Shown here one piece after another: positions 50,889 to 59,658 of a stretch of DNA of 64,000 nucleotides (positions within the stretch are counted from its first letter, which is position 1; each line of letters opens with the position of its first letter). The notes beneath the pieces are model-generated. The model did no database searches. It saw only the letters and a list, made by a program, of their open reading frames with translations, and had not been told where the DNA came from. Source of the DNA: JACRBR01 sp964371355 (GTDB lineage Bacteria > Chloroflexota > Dehalococcoidia > DSTF01 > JACRBR01); the NCBI GenBank assembly GCA_964371355.1, contig CAYJMG010000019.1, forward strand, positions 1 to 64,000. The letters run 5' to 3'. The position numbers were made by a program, and so were the translations under genes.

Positions 50889-52220
50889 TTATAGCACTGC
50901 AAGGTACCGGTCCATCTCGTAGTCGGTCACGAACCGCCGGTACTGGTCGTATTCGATCGTCTTGTTCTTGAGCAGGCTCTCGTACACGTGGTCGCCCAGC
51001 GCCCGCCGCGCGAAATCGCTGGCCGCGAAGGCCTCGATCGCCTCCTTCAGGCTGCCCGGCAGCACCTCGATCCCGCGCGCTTTCCGCTCCTCCGGCGTCA
51101 GCTCGAACACGTTCTCCTCCGTCGGCGTACCCAGCGGATACTCCTTCTCGATCCCCTCCAGCCCCGCCGCCAGCATCACCGCGAACGCCAGGTACGGATT
51201 GCACGCCGGGTCCGGTGCCCGGTACTCCAGCCGCGTCGAAACTTCCTTCCCGGGCTTGTGCTCCGGGACGCGGATCAGGTCGCTGCGGTTTCGCCGCGCC
51301 CACGTCACGTAGACAGGCGCCTCGTACCCCGGCACCAGCCGCTTGTAGCTGTTCACCCACTGATTCGTCACCAGCGTGAACTCCGGCGCATGCCTCAGCA
51401 GCCCCGCCATGTACGACTTCGCGATCGGCGACAGGTGGTACTCATCGTCGGAGTCGAAGAACGCGTTCCGATCGCCCTTGAACAGCGACTGGTGCGTATG
51501 CATCCCGCTGCCGTTCTCCCCCGCCAGCGGCTTCGGCATGAACGTCGCGTACACCTCGTTCGCCAGCGCCACTTCCTTCACCACCAGCCGGTACGTCATC
51601 GCGTTGTCGGCCATCGTCAGCGCATCCGTGTACCGCAGGTCGATCTCGTGCTGAGACGGCGCCACCTCGTGGTGCGAGTACTCGACGCCGATCCCCATCT
51701 CTTCGAGGATCATGATGGTCTCGCGCCGCAGGTCGCTCGCGACGTCCAGCGGTGTCAGGTCGAAGTAGCCTCCCTTGTCCAGCGTCTCCGGCTTCTCCGA
51801 CGACCTGAAGTAGAAGAACTCCAACTCCGGCCCCACGTAGAACGTGTACCCCAGGTCCGTCGCGCGCTTGAGCTGGCGCTTCAGGACGTAGCGCGGGTCC
51901 CCCTCGAACGGGCGCCCGTCCGGGTACTGGATGTCACAGAACATGCGCGCGACCCCGCGCTCCCGTGGCCGCCACGGCAGCACCGCGAACGTCGCCGGGT
52001 CCGGGAACGCGATCATGTCCGACTCGTCGATGCGCGCGAAGCCCTCGATCGCGCTGCCGTCGAACCCCTGGCCCTCCTCCAGCGCCTGCTCCAGCTCCTC
52101 GACCGTGATCGCGAAGCTCTTCAGGAACCCGAGGATGTCGGTGAACCAGAGCCGGATGAACTTGATGTCGTGATCCCGGCACGATTGGATCACGAACTCT
52201 CGCTGGTCGTCCTTCATCAT
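50889..52220 (-). CDS. glnA: Type I glutamine synthetase
   Basis: 443 residues, GSI-alpha size. The beta-grasp domain has IKFIRLWFTDILGFLKSFAI and FDGSAIEGFARIDESDM. The catalytic domain contains GPELEFF, GYFDLTP, EVAPSQHEIDLRY, GSGMHTHQSL and RLVPGYEAPVYVTWARRNRS. It makes glutamine from glutamate, ammonia and ATP. The adenylylation-loop Tyr typical of GSI-beta is not evident (the C-terminus is KNKTIEYDQYRRFVTDYEMDRYLAVL), so regulation is probably by feedback. A TACAAT -10 lies at 52263-52268. ATG 52220 follows an AGAAGG purine stretch. Confidence 0.95.
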   Translation of the reverse strand: MMKDDQREFVIQSCRDHDIKFIRLWFTDILGFLKSFAITVEELEQALEEGQGFDGSAIEGFARIDESDMIAFPDPATFAVLPWRPRERGVARMFCDIQYPDGRPFEGDPRYVLKRQLKRATDLGYTFYVGPELEFFYFRSSEKPETLDKGGYFDLTPLDVASDLRRETIMILEEMGIGVEYSHHEVAPSQHEIDLRYTDALTMADNAMTYRLVVKEVALANEVYATFMPKPLAGENGSGMHTHQSLFKGDRNAFFDSDDEYHLSPIAKSYMAGLLRHAPEFTLVTNQWVNSYKRLVPGYEAPVYVTWARRNRSDLIRVPEHKPGKEVSTRLEYRAPDPACNPYLAFAVMLAAGLEGIEKEYPLGTPTEENVFELTPEERKARGIEVLPGSLKEAIEAFAASDFARRALGDHVYESLLKNKTIEYDQYRRFVTDYEMDRYLAVL

Positions 52221-52262
52221 GTGCCTTCTCCCCTGGCGTGTATCTACGACGGTACTTCGACC

Positions 52263-52268
52263 ATTGTA
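52263..52268 (-). promoter_or_regulatory. glnA -10 element TACAAT
   Basis: On the minus strand ACTACAATGG lies 43 bases from the glnA start. The same ACTACAATGG stretch precedes aconitase. No good -35 is seen. Confidence 0.35.
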
Positions 52269-52413
52269 GTCAGCCGGGGGGCAGCGGTTCGTTGTCGGGC
52301 GGCCCGATCTCCCGGGGCGTAACACAGAGTTAATCCGGGGGTAGTGCCTGACGCCGGGCGAGCCTAAGATCATCGTACTCCCGGGCCGCGGAGTCAGTAA
52401 GGAGTCTGCTTCG

Positions 52414-53106
52414 ATGGGCGAGATCATCACGTTTCCCAGCAACGGCGGTACCTGCCAGGGCTACCTGGCGAAGCCGGCTTCGGCCGCCGGTTCCGGCCCC
52501 CGACCGGGCGTCATCGTGATACAGGAGTGGTGGGGCCTGACGCCCTGGATCCAGGGCGTCGCCGACCGCCTCGCCGCCGACGGCTACCTCGCCCTCGCGC
52601 CCGACCTGTACCACGGTGCGAAGGCGTCGGAGCCCGACGAGGCGCAGAAGCTCATGATGTCGCTGAAGATGGACAAGGCAGCGCTCGACATGTCCGGCGC
52701 CTACGACTACCTCGAGGCCAACGGCAGCGGCAAGGTCGGCAGCGTCGGTTTCTGCCTGGGCGGCGGCCTGTCGCTGTTCATCGCCACACTGAAGCCGATC
52801 GACGCCTGCGTGATCTACTACGGCGTCCTGCCCGGCGTTCAGCCCGATCTCACGAAGATCGCCGGCCCGGTGCTCGGCCACTACGCACAGAACGACGGCT
52901 GGGCCTCACCCGACGCGGCCCGCGCACTCGAGCAGCAGATCAAGGACGCCGCCAAGCAGGCGGAGTTCCACATCTACCCCGACACGACCCACGCCTTCAT
53001 GAACACCTCCGACCCCATCGAAAAGGTCGGCGCCGCGCACAACCCCGACGCCTCCAGGATCGCCTGGGAGCGCACGCTGGCCTTCTACAAGCAGCACTTG
53101 AGTTAG
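52414..53106 (+). CDS. Dienelactone hydrolase family protein
   Basis: 230 residues. The Cys nucleophile is in GFCLGGG (Cys114), Asp161 in AQNDGW and His193 in TTHAFMN. Glu38 in QEWWGL matches the residue that activates Cys in carboxymethylenebutenolidase. It opens dienelactones in the beta-ketoadipate/chlorocatechol routes, though the family is broader in substrate. AAGGAG nine bases before ATG 52414 gives the start. It is divergent from glnA and likely monocistronic. Confidence 0.9.
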   Translation: MGEIITFPSNGGTCQGYLAKPASAAGSGPRPGVIVIQEWWGLTPWIQGVADRLAADGYLALAPDLYHGAKASEPDEAQKLMMSLKMDKAALDMSGAYDYLEANGSGKVGSVGFCLGGGLSLFIATLKPIDACVIYYGVLPGVQPDLTKIAGPVLGHYAQNDGWASPDAARALEQQIKDAAKQAEFHIYPDTTHAFMNTSDPIEKVGAAHNPDASRIAWERTLAFYKQHLS

Positions 53107-53114
53107 GCGCGCGT

Positions 53115-53152
53115 GTCATTCTCAGCGCACGGGCGGCCCGTCATTCTGAGCG
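53115..53152. repeat. Two copies of a dispersed GTCATTCTGAGCG-type repeat
   Basis: GTCATTCTCAGCG (53115-53127) and GTCATTCTGAGCG (53140-53152) are near-identical. An inverted relative (CGCTCAGGATGAC) lies at 62709-62721. Elements of this form are widespread short interspersed repeats in several bacteria. No protein is encoded here. Confidence 0.45.
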
Positions 53153-53227
53153 ACGCGACCCGGTCGCCAGAGGAGACAGAATCTTGCAGTGACAGCGCAG
53201 GTGCTCTGGCGAAGAGACTGAGCATCG

Positions 53228-53815
53228 GTGAGCAGCGGAGGCCGGATCGATAGTGAGGTGGGACGTTTGGAGGTGAGCCAGGGCATACCACCCGAGGAAT
53301 GGCAGCGCGGCGAGCACGTGATCTCCACCGACCCCGCGCGCCTCGACTTCGACGTGATCCACGCCTTCCTCCGCACCTCCTACTGGGCGGGCGAGTACCT
53401 CCCGCGTGACCTCGTCGAGCGCGCCGCCGCCAACTCCCTGAACTTCGGCCTCTACCACGTTCCCCCCTCGCCCCCGGTGGGCCGCAGGGTCGCCGCGGAG
53501 ACGGAGGGGCCGGGCCCGAGGGCCCAAATCGGCCATGCCCGCGTCATCACCGACTACACAACCTTCGCTTACGTCGCCGACGTGTTCATCCTCGAAGGGC
53601 ACCGCGGCAAGGGCCTCGGCGTCTGGCTCATGGAGTGCGTCGCCGCCCACCCGCGCCTCCAGGGCCTTCGCCGCTGGATGCTCGGCACCCGCGACGCCCA
53701 CACCCTCTACGAAAAGACCGGTTGGACCCGCATCCAACCGGGCGACGACCGCTGGATGGAGCGCGCCGACCCCGACGTCTACCGCCGCATGGCCGAGGAG
53801 GCAGGAAGCACATGA
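53228..53815 (+). CDS. GNAT-fold acetyltransferase
   Basis: 195 residues. Motif A is VADVFILEGHRGKGLGVWLMECVAAHP (about 118-144), followed by GTRDAHTLYEKTGW (motif B). DFDVIHAFLRTSYWAGEYLPRD near the start is typical of a GNAT subfamily of short, uncharacterised acetyltransferases. The true start is uncertain: GTG 53228 is the earliest after the repeat region, but GTG 53273 is also possible, because the conserved part begins near residue 30. The next gene overlaps by ATGA. Confidence 0.75.
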   Translation: MSSGGRIDSEVGRLEVSQGIPPEEWQRGEHVISTDPARLDFDVIHAFLRTSYWAGEYLPRDLVERAAANSLNFGLYHVPPSPPVGRRVAAETEGPGPRAQIGHARVITDYTTFAYVADVFILEGHRGKGLGVWLMECVAAHPRLQGLRRWMLGTRDAHTLYEKTGWTRIQPGDDRWMERADPDVYRRMAEEAGST

Positions 53816-54555
53816 TCGACGCGACGAAAGCAATGGATGCCATCGATGACGCGGGCGTTGGCGTGTTCGCCTTCCGCGACGCGCACGGACGTCCGATCGC
53901 CGTCCCCGTGACGCCGTACACCGATCGCGAGCACGGCCGTATCGTGGTGACCTCCACGCTGGCGTACATCCGCAAGGCCGAGCTGGTGCGCCGCGATGGG
54001 CGCGTCGCGCTGTTGGCCGGCGGCGTGCACGTCACGGGCGACGCCGCCGTCACGTCCGACGCGACCGGCGACGTGTTCGCAGCACGCTACCTGGCACAGG
54101 AGCTGCGCAAGTATCCGCCCGCGCGGGGCCTCGTCGAGATCCCGAACCACCGAAGCGCGCTCTCGTGGTACTTCGGGCGCGCGATCGTCTCGTTCAAGCC
54201 CCGGACGGTTGAACCGCAGCCCGGCGACGACTTCTGTACTCTCGTCTCGCTCGCGGGCGATGGATATCCGCGCATCTCGTTGCTCGAACCCGCTCCGGAT
54301 CCCGCTGAGAACGCGTTCGCGCTCACGAACCCCGCGCGGGGCGGTGGCAGCGACTGCTCCGTGCTCTTCCACCGGGAGTCGCCTGACTACAGCGAGCTGC
54401 GCTGGTTGCGACTGGAGGGCGACGCCCCCGAAGGCGCCTTCGCCACGCGCCGCCGCGTGGGCTCGCTCGACGCGTCGACCGGCGGATCCCCGGACTACGC
54501 GGCGCTGGAGGCCCGCGCCCGGGGGATCATGGCCGCCTGGACCGCCGCAACATGA
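53812..54555 (+). CDS. Split-barrel (pyridoxamine oxidase-like) protein
   Basis: 247 residues. The N-terminal half (about 1-130: GVGVFAFRDAHGRPIAVPVTPYT, IVVTSTLAYIRKAELVRRDGRVALLAGGVHVTGDAAVTSD) reads as the FMN-binding split barrel of the PPOX class. A second, less clear barrel-like half follows (FCTLVSLAGDGYPRISLLEPA). Such proteins bind FMN, F420 or haem; the ligand is not visible here. ATG 53812 overlaps the GNAT stop. No membrane segment. Confidence 0.65.
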   Translation: MIDATKAMDAIDDAGVGVFAFRDAHGRPIAVPVTPYTDREHGRIVVTSTLAYIRKAELVRRDGRVALLAGGVHVTGDAAVTSDATGDVFAARYLAQELRKYPPARGLVEIPNHRSALSWYFGRAIVSFKPRTVEPQPGDDFCTLVSLAGDGYPRISLLEPAPDPAENAFALTNPARGGGSDCSVLFHRESPDYSELRWLRLEGDAPEGAFATRRRVGSLDASTGGSPDYAALEARARGIMAAWTAAT

Positions 54556-54594
54556 TCATCCTCCGACTCAGCCACCCCATCCGCCCCGAGGGAT

Positions 54595-54630
54595 TTGACA
54601 CCTACCTATCTCTATCGTAAATTTCCGATA
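54595..54630 (+). promoter_or_regulatory. Strong sigma70-type promoter with inverted repeat over the -10
   Basis: TTGACA (54595-54600), 17 bp, TAAATT (54618-54623). The -10 is inside an inverted repeat, TATCG-TAAATTTC-CGATA (54613-54630). It would drive the MDR gene at 54686 with a ~55-base leader and could bind a repressor. The region is notably AT-rich for this genome. Confidence 0.6.
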
Positions 54631-54685
54631 TCGACGTACGCACCCCCATCGACACCCCACCGACCACTGACAACTGAGGAGCGCA

Positions 54686-55654
54686 ATGAAAGCGGCCGTC
54701 TACTACGAGACCGGAAAGCCCGACGTCTTCCGCTACGAGGACGTGCCCGACCCGCCGCTGCACCCCAAGGGCGTCCTCATCGAGGTCAAGGCCATCGGCA
54801 TCGAGGGCGGCGACGTCCTCAACCGCGCCGGCGGCGAGCTTGTCCGGCGTCCGCACATCGTGGGCTACAACTGCGCAGGCGTCATCCGCGAGGTTGGCGC
54901 TGAGGTGACCGACCGCAAGCCCGGCGACCGCGTGAACGCCCTCATGGCGAACGGCTCCCACGCCGAGCTGGTCTCCGTGCCCGCGACCTCCACCTGGCTC
55001 CTCCCCGATGGCGTGTCGTTCGAGCAGGCCGCCTGCGTCCCCGTCGCCTTCGGGACCGCGAACGACTGCGTGCTCGAGTTTGGCCGCGCGAAGGCTGGCG
55101 AAACCGTGCTTATCCAGGCCGGCACCTCCGGCGTCGGCATCGCCGCGGTGCAGATCGCGAAGCGCGCCGGCGCGACCGTCGTCGCGACGTCGTCCTCCGA
55201 CGACAAGCTCGAGCGCCTGCGCGCGTACGGCATGGACCACGGCGTGAACTACGCGAACGGCGACTTCGTGTCGCAGGTGCGCCAGCTCAGCGGCGGCAAG
55301 GGCGTCGATCTCGTGGTCGACTCGGTCGGCGGCAAGACGCTGGAGGGCAGCATCCAGTGCGCCGCATACCGCGGCCGCATCATCACCGTCGGCGACGTCA
55401 GCCGAGAGGGCAAGAAGGTCGACGTGGGCCCGCTGTCCGGCGCCAACGCCTCCCTCACCGGCGTCTTCTTCGGGCTGGAGACGGTCCTCGGCGCCGCGCG
55501 TGTGGTGCCGATGCTGTACGGGATCCTGAAGGACATCGAACAGGGCGCGCTCAAGGTCGTCGTCGACCGCACCTACCCCCTCTCGGAGGCCGCGGCTGCG
55601 CACGCCTACATCGAGTCGCGGCAGGCGTTTGGCCGTGTCGTATTGGTGCCGTAG
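54686..55654 (+). CDS. Medium-chain NADPH:quinone reductase-like dehydrogenase
   Basis: 322 residues. MDR superfamily without zinc ligands. The catalytic-domain start is MKAAVYYETGKPDVFRYEDVPDPPL, with G(Y)NCAGVIREVGAEVTDRKPGDRV. The Rossmann motif AGTSGVGIAAVQIAKRAGATVVAT is at about 148-171, and VDLVVDSVGGKTLEGSI follows. This type reduces quinones or activated alkenes with NADPH. GAGGAG four bases before ATG 54686. It converges with aconitase 5 bp away. Confidence 0.92.
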   Translation: MKAAVYYETGKPDVFRYEDVPDPPLHPKGVLIEVKAIGIEGGDVLNRAGGELVRRPHIVGYNCAGVIREVGAEVTDRKPGDRVNALMANGSHAELVSVPATSTWLLPDGVSFEQAACVPVAFGTANDCVLEFGRAKAGETVLIQAGTSGVGIAAVQIAKRAGATVVATSSSDDKLERLRAYGMDHGVNYANGDFVSQVRQLSGGKGVDLVVDSVGGKTLEGSIQCAAYRGRIITVGDVSREGKKVDVGPLSGANASLTGVFFGLETVLGAARVVPMLYGILKDIEQGALKVVVDRTYPLSEAAAAHAYIESRQAFGRVVLVP

Positions 55655-55659
55655 CAACG

Positions 55660-58422
55660 CTATTTCACAAGCTGACGCAGCACGAAGGGCAGGATGCCGC
55701 CGTGGGCGTAGTAGTCGGCCTCTACGGGGGTGTCGATGCGGCAGAGGGCCTGGAAGGACTTCGTGCCGCCGTCGGGTGAGGTGGCGCGGACGGTGAGGCG
55801 CTGGCCGGGCTTGATCGCGGCGACGCCCTCGATGTCGTAGGTCTCCTCGCCGGTGAGGCCGAGGGTATCGCGGTCCTGGCCGACCTCGAACTGCAGGGGC
55901 AGCACGCCCATGCCGATCAGGTTGCTGCGGTGGATGCGCTCGTATGACTTCGCGATGACCGCGCGCACGCCGAGGAGCGCGGTGCCCTTCGCCGCCCAGT
56001 CGCGCGACGAGCCCGTGCCGTACTCCGCGCCCGCGATGACGATGAGGGGCACGCCCTCGTCGCGGTAGCGCTCGGACGCGTCGAAGATCGACATCTGCTC
56101 GCCCGACGGCAGGTGCCGCGTGATCCCGCCCTCCGTGCCCGGCGCGATCTGGTTCCGCAGCCGCACGTTCGCGAACGTCCCCCGCACCATCACCTCGTGG
56201 TTGCCGCGGCGGCTGCCGTACGAGTTGAAGTCTTCCGGCGCCACCTCGTGCTGCGTCAGGTACTTCGCCGCCGGCGACGTCTTCGCGATGCCGCCCGCCG
56301 GCGAGATGTGGTCCGTCGTCACGCTGTCGCCCAGCATCGCCAGCACGCGCGCGCCGCGCACGTCCGCCGGCGGCGCCGGCTCCAGCGACATGCCGTCGAA
56401 GTACGGCGGCTTTCGGATGTATGTGCTCTCCGCCTCCCACGCGAACCGCTCGCCCCGCGGGATGTCCAGCGCCCGCCACTCGTCGGTGCCCTCGAACACG
56501 TGCGCGTACTTCGCCCGGAACTGCTCCGACCGCACCGACGCGCGCACCGCGTCCCGCACCTCCTGCTGCGACGGCCACAGGTCGCGCAGGTACACCGGCG
56601 CGCCGTCCTTGCCCTGACCCAGCGGCTCCCGTTGCAGGTCGATGTCCATCGTCCCCGCCAGCGCGTACGCCACCACCAGCGGCGGCGACGCCAGGTAGTT
56701 CGCCCGAACCTCCTGCTGCACCCGCCCCTCGAAGTTCCGGTTGCCCGACAGCACCGAACAGGCCACCAGGTTCCCGTCGCGGATCGCCCCCGACACGGCG
56801 TCCGGCAGCGGCCCGCTGTTCCCGATGCACGTCGTACATCCGTACCCCACCAGGTAGAACCCGAGCTGCTCCAAGTACGGCGTCAGCCCCGCCGCGTCGA
56901 AGTACTCCGTCACCACCTGCGAGCCCGGCGCGAGCGACGTCTTCACCCACGGTTTCACCGTGATCCCGCGCTCCGCCGCCTTCTTCGCCAGCAGCCCCGC
57001 CGCCAGCATCACTGCCGGGTTCGACGTGTTCGTGCACGAGGTGATCGCCGCGATCACCACCGACCCGTGCGTGAGCGTGTACGTCTGTCCGCCGTCGCTG
57101 ACCGTCACGCGCTCAAACGGATCCTCCATCGGGGCGCCGCCCGGCTCGACGGGGCTGCCGCCTTCACTCACCCAGCGTCCCAGCCGCTCGGGGTCGATGC
57201 CGTTGCACTGTTCGAACGTCGACAGCGCCTTCCGCCATTCGTGCTTGCCGCGCGAAACCGGCACGCGGTCCTGCGGCCGCTTCGGGCCGGCGATGCTCGG
57301 CTCGACGTCGCCCAGATCGAGCGCCAGCGTGTCCGAGAAGACCGGCTCGGGCGTGTCGTCCGAGCGGAACAGCCCCTGCTCCTTCGCGTACGCCTCCACC
57401 ACCGCGACGACGGCGTCCGGCCGGCCAGTGAATCGCAGGTACGCCAGCGTCTCGTCGTCGATCGGGAAGAAGCCCATCGTCGCGCCATACTCCGGCGCCA
57501 TGTTCGCGATCGTCGCGCGGTCCGGCAGCGACAGCGCCGACAGCCCCGGGCCAAAGAACTCGACGAACTTACCGACGACGCCCTTCTTCCGGAGCATCTC
57601 CGTCACGGTCAGCACCAGGTCGGTCGCCGTCGCGCCTTCCGGGAGCTGGCCCGTGAGCTTGAAGCCGACGACCTGCGGCGTCAGCATCGGCATCGGCTGC
57701 CCCAGCATCGCCGCCTCCGCCTCGATCCCGCCGACGCCCCAGCCCAGCACGCCGAGCCCGTTGATCATCGTCGTGTGCGAGTCCGTCCCGACGACGGTGT
57801 CGGGGTACACAACGACGCCGCCGTCCGCGGCGCGCTCGAACACCACCGACGCGAGGTACTCCAGGTTCACCTGGTGCACGATGCCCGTATCCGGCGGCAC
57901 CACGCGGAAGTCGTCGAAGCTGTCCTGCCCCCAGCGCAGCAGCGCGTAGCGCTCGGCGTTGCGCTCCATCTCTTTCTGCGCGTTGAACAGGAATGCTCCG
58001 CTGCTGCCGAACTGGTCGACCTGCACCGAGTGGTCGATCACCAGGTCGGTCGGCTGGAGCGGGTTGATGCGCCTTGGGTCGCCGCCCAGGTCGCGGATCG
58101 CGTCCCTCATGGCCGCCAGGTCGACGACGCACGGCACGCCCGTGAAGTCCTGCATCAGCACGCGCGCCGGCCGGAACTGCAGCTCGCGGTCGGCGGGCGC
58201 GGCCGGATCCCACGAGGCCAGCGCCGTTATGTCGTCTTTGGTGACCGATCGGCCGTCCTCGTGCCGCACCAGGTTCTCGAGCAGCACCTTCAGCGAGAAC
58301 GGCAGCCGCGACACCCGGCCCGCTCCGGCCTTCTCCAGCGCGTCGAGGCGGTACATCTGGAGCCGCCGGCCCCCTACCGTCAGTGTCGCGCGAGCGCCGA
58401 AGCTGTCGATGGCGGTGGGCAT
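55660..58422 (-). CDS. acnA: Aconitate hydratase (AcnA type)
   Basis: 920 residues, monomeric AcnA/IRP-like. [4Fe-4S] ligands are Cys in AITSCTNTSNP and the two Cys in GCTTCIGNSGPLPD. Other landmarks: VVGTDSHTTMINGLGVLGWGVGGIEAE, DHISPAGGI, GAEYGTGSSRDWAAKG and LIGMGVLPLQF. It interconverts citrate and isocitrate. ATG 58422 follows AAAGGAG with seven bases spacing; in-frame codons further upstream (from 58455) overlap the -10 element and are rejected. Confidence 0.95.
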   Translation of the reverse strand: MPTAIDSFGARATLTVGGRRLQMYRLDALEKAGAGRVSRLPFSLKVLLENLVRHEDGRSVTKDDITALASWDPAAPADRELQFRPARVLMQDFTGVPCVVDLAAMRDAIRDLGGDPRRINPLQPTDLVIDHSVQVDQFGSSGAFLFNAQKEMERNAERYALLRWGQDSFDDFRVVPPDTGIVHQVNLEYLASVVFERAADGGVVVYPDTVVGTDSHTTMINGLGVLGWGVGGIEAEAAMLGQPMPMLTPQVVGFKLTGQLPEGATATDLVLTVTEMLRKKGVVGKFVEFFGPGLSALSLPDRATIANMAPEYGATMGFFPIDDETLAYLRFTGRPDAVVAVVEAYAKEQGLFRSDDTPEPVFSDTLALDLGDVEPSIAGPKRPQDRVPVSRGKHEWRKALSTFEQCNGIDPERLGRWVSEGGSPVEPGGAPMEDPFERVTVSDGGQTYTLTHGSVVIAAITSCTNTSNPAVMLAAGLLAKKAAERGITVKPWVKTSLAPGSQVVTEYFDAAGLTPYLEQLGFYLVGYGCTTCIGNSGPLPDAVSGAIRDGNLVACSVLSGNRNFEGRVQQEVRANYLASPPLVVAYALAGTMDIDLQREPLGQGKDGAPVYLRDLWPSQQEVRDAVRASVRSEQFRAKYAHVFEGTDEWRALDIPRGERFAWEAESTYIRKPPYFDGMSLEPAPPADVRGARVLAMLGDSVTTDHISPAGGIAKTSPAAKYLTQHEVAPEDFNSYGSRRGNHEVMVRGTFANVRLRNQIAPGTEGGITRHLPSGEQMSIFDASERYRDEGVPLIVIAGAEYGTGSSRDWAAKGTALLGVRAVIAKSYERIHRSNLIGMGVLPLQFEVGQDRDTLGLTGEETYDIEGVAAIKPGQRLTVRATSPDGGTKSFQALCRIDTPVEADYYAHGGILPFVLRQLVK

Positions 58423-58901
58423 GGCGGGGCTCCTTTGCGGTGGGATCACGTCCATTGTAGTTCGGTCGCGCGGTTAGCGGTCTGGTGGCAGGAGAGTTGC
58501 TGAATCCTCACAGCGTCCGAGGAAATTGTTTCGTAATTTCGTCTGTTTGCGCACCAGTCGAGCCTCCTGCTTTCGTTTTTCGAAGAAGCGACGCCAGGGT
58601 GGGGCCCGATGACCCGCCAGGCGGCAGCCGCCTCCGCACGCGCCACGGGCGGCAAGCATGCGGCGGCACTTCCCCGATCTCCAAGCGCGCCGGATCACAT
58701 TGGTGACTTCGTCGCGCTTAGTCACACCAGCCCAGCCGCATCGGGTTCGTACGGGCGATGCGCAAGCCATGCCAGGGTGCGAAGATCGTAGCGCGGGCGA
58801 AATTGAAAGGTTCCGGGGGTTGAAAACGGCCCCGCGATAGCGGATGATAGGGCGAAAGGGTGAAGACAATAACAGGTTAGGCATTTCCTGAAAGAGCCTT
58901 C
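58423..58901. other. Divergent intergenic region acnA / duplex-HTH regulator
   Basis: It holds the acnA promoter and RBS, a relatively AT-rich stretch (about 58500-58590), an inverted repeat GTGACT-N11-AGTCAC (58703-58725), and a partial REP-like unit CGTAGCGCGGGC near 58789. No gene or RNA is recognised. Short open frames here lack RBS and conserved features. Confidence 0.5.
58454..58459 (-). promoter_or_regulatory. acnA -10 element TACAAT
   Basis: Minus-strand ACTACAATGG, 31 bases upstream of the acnA start and identical to the glnA stretch. Confidence 0.35.
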
Positions 58902-59648
58902 ATGGTCACACAGCGCCCGCACGCTGCACCGCACCCCCCAGGTTCCCCCCCCACCGCCGCGCCCCGGCCGGCCTGGGGCTTCTTGACAAACCAAGCGGCC
59001 GTCCTCGCCTACGTGGCCCTCCATCCGGACTCCACCGTACGCACAATCGCGCACGATGTCGGGATCACCGAGCGTGCCACGCTCGCCATCATGAGGGATC
59101 TGGACGAGGACGGGATCGTGGACCGCCACCGTACCGGCCGCCGAAACGCGTACTCGGTGAACTTCGCGCGGCTCGCCGCCGTGCGCCGCGGCGGGACCAC
59201 CAGTCCCCTGACGCCGCGCCTCTTCGTCGACGTCGTCGTGAAGACCCTCTACGACATCGCCGCGCGGGCCGGCACGACGGGAGGCCAGCCGCCGCCGCGC
59301 GTGGTGTCCGATGACGAGAGTGAAGCGCGCGACGGGAGCTGGGGGTTCTTCACGAACCACCTGCTGATCCTGCTTGCGATCGCGCGTGACGGGACGCAAA
59401 CGGTCCGCGAGCTGGCTGCCGCGGCCAGGCTGACCGAGCGCGCCACGATGGGCATCCTCAGCCAGATCGAGGCCGAGGGCATCATCGAGCGCCGCCGCGA
59501 CGGCCGCCGGAACTCGTACCGGATCGACTACGACGGCTTCATCATGTTCCGCGGCTGGCAATACGAGACGTGGCGGATCCCGGAGGAGCTTGTAGAGATC
59601 GCCACGACCGGCATCCGGATGTTGTCGAACGGCGAGCGCGGCGCATGA
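58902..59648 (+). CDS. Regulator with two winged-helix modules (first of an adjacent pair)
   Basis: 248 residues. Module A (about 24-92) starts WGFLTNQAAVLAYVALHP and contains TVRTIAHDVGITERATLAIM then DLDEDGIVDRHRTGRRNAYSV. Module B (about 143-215) repeats the plan: WGFFTNHLLILLAIARDG, TVRELAAAARLTERATMGIL, IEAEGIIERRRDGRRNSYRI. Each is a MarR-like winged helix-turn-helix with the W-G-F-x-T-N opening. A single chain thus resembles a covalent dimer. The N-terminal 23 residues are Pro-rich. It is probably transcribed with its paralogue 10 bp downstream. Confidence 0.82.
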   Translation: MVTQRPHAAPHPPGSPPTAAPRPAWGFLTNQAAVLAYVALHPDSTVRTIAHDVGITERATLAIMRDLDEDGIVDRHRTGRRNAYSVNFARLAAVRRGGTTSPLTPRLFVDVVVKTLYDIAARAGTTGGQPPPRVVSDDESEARDGSWGFFTNHLLILLAIARDGTQTVRELAAAARLTERATMGILSQIEAEGIIERRRDGRRNSYRIDYDGFIMFRGWQYETWRIPEELVEIATTGIRMLSNGERGA

Positions 59649-59658
59649 GGCGGGCACA

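Noticed and set aside
54602..57037. Minus-strand frame of about 811 codons over MDR gene and acnA end
   Set aside because: Shadow of two genes with established motifs; no start signal.
56113..58503. Open frame of about 796 codons antisense to aconitase
   Set aside because: AcnA is complete on the minus strand. The plus-strand product is Arg/His-rich, typical of a GC shadow.
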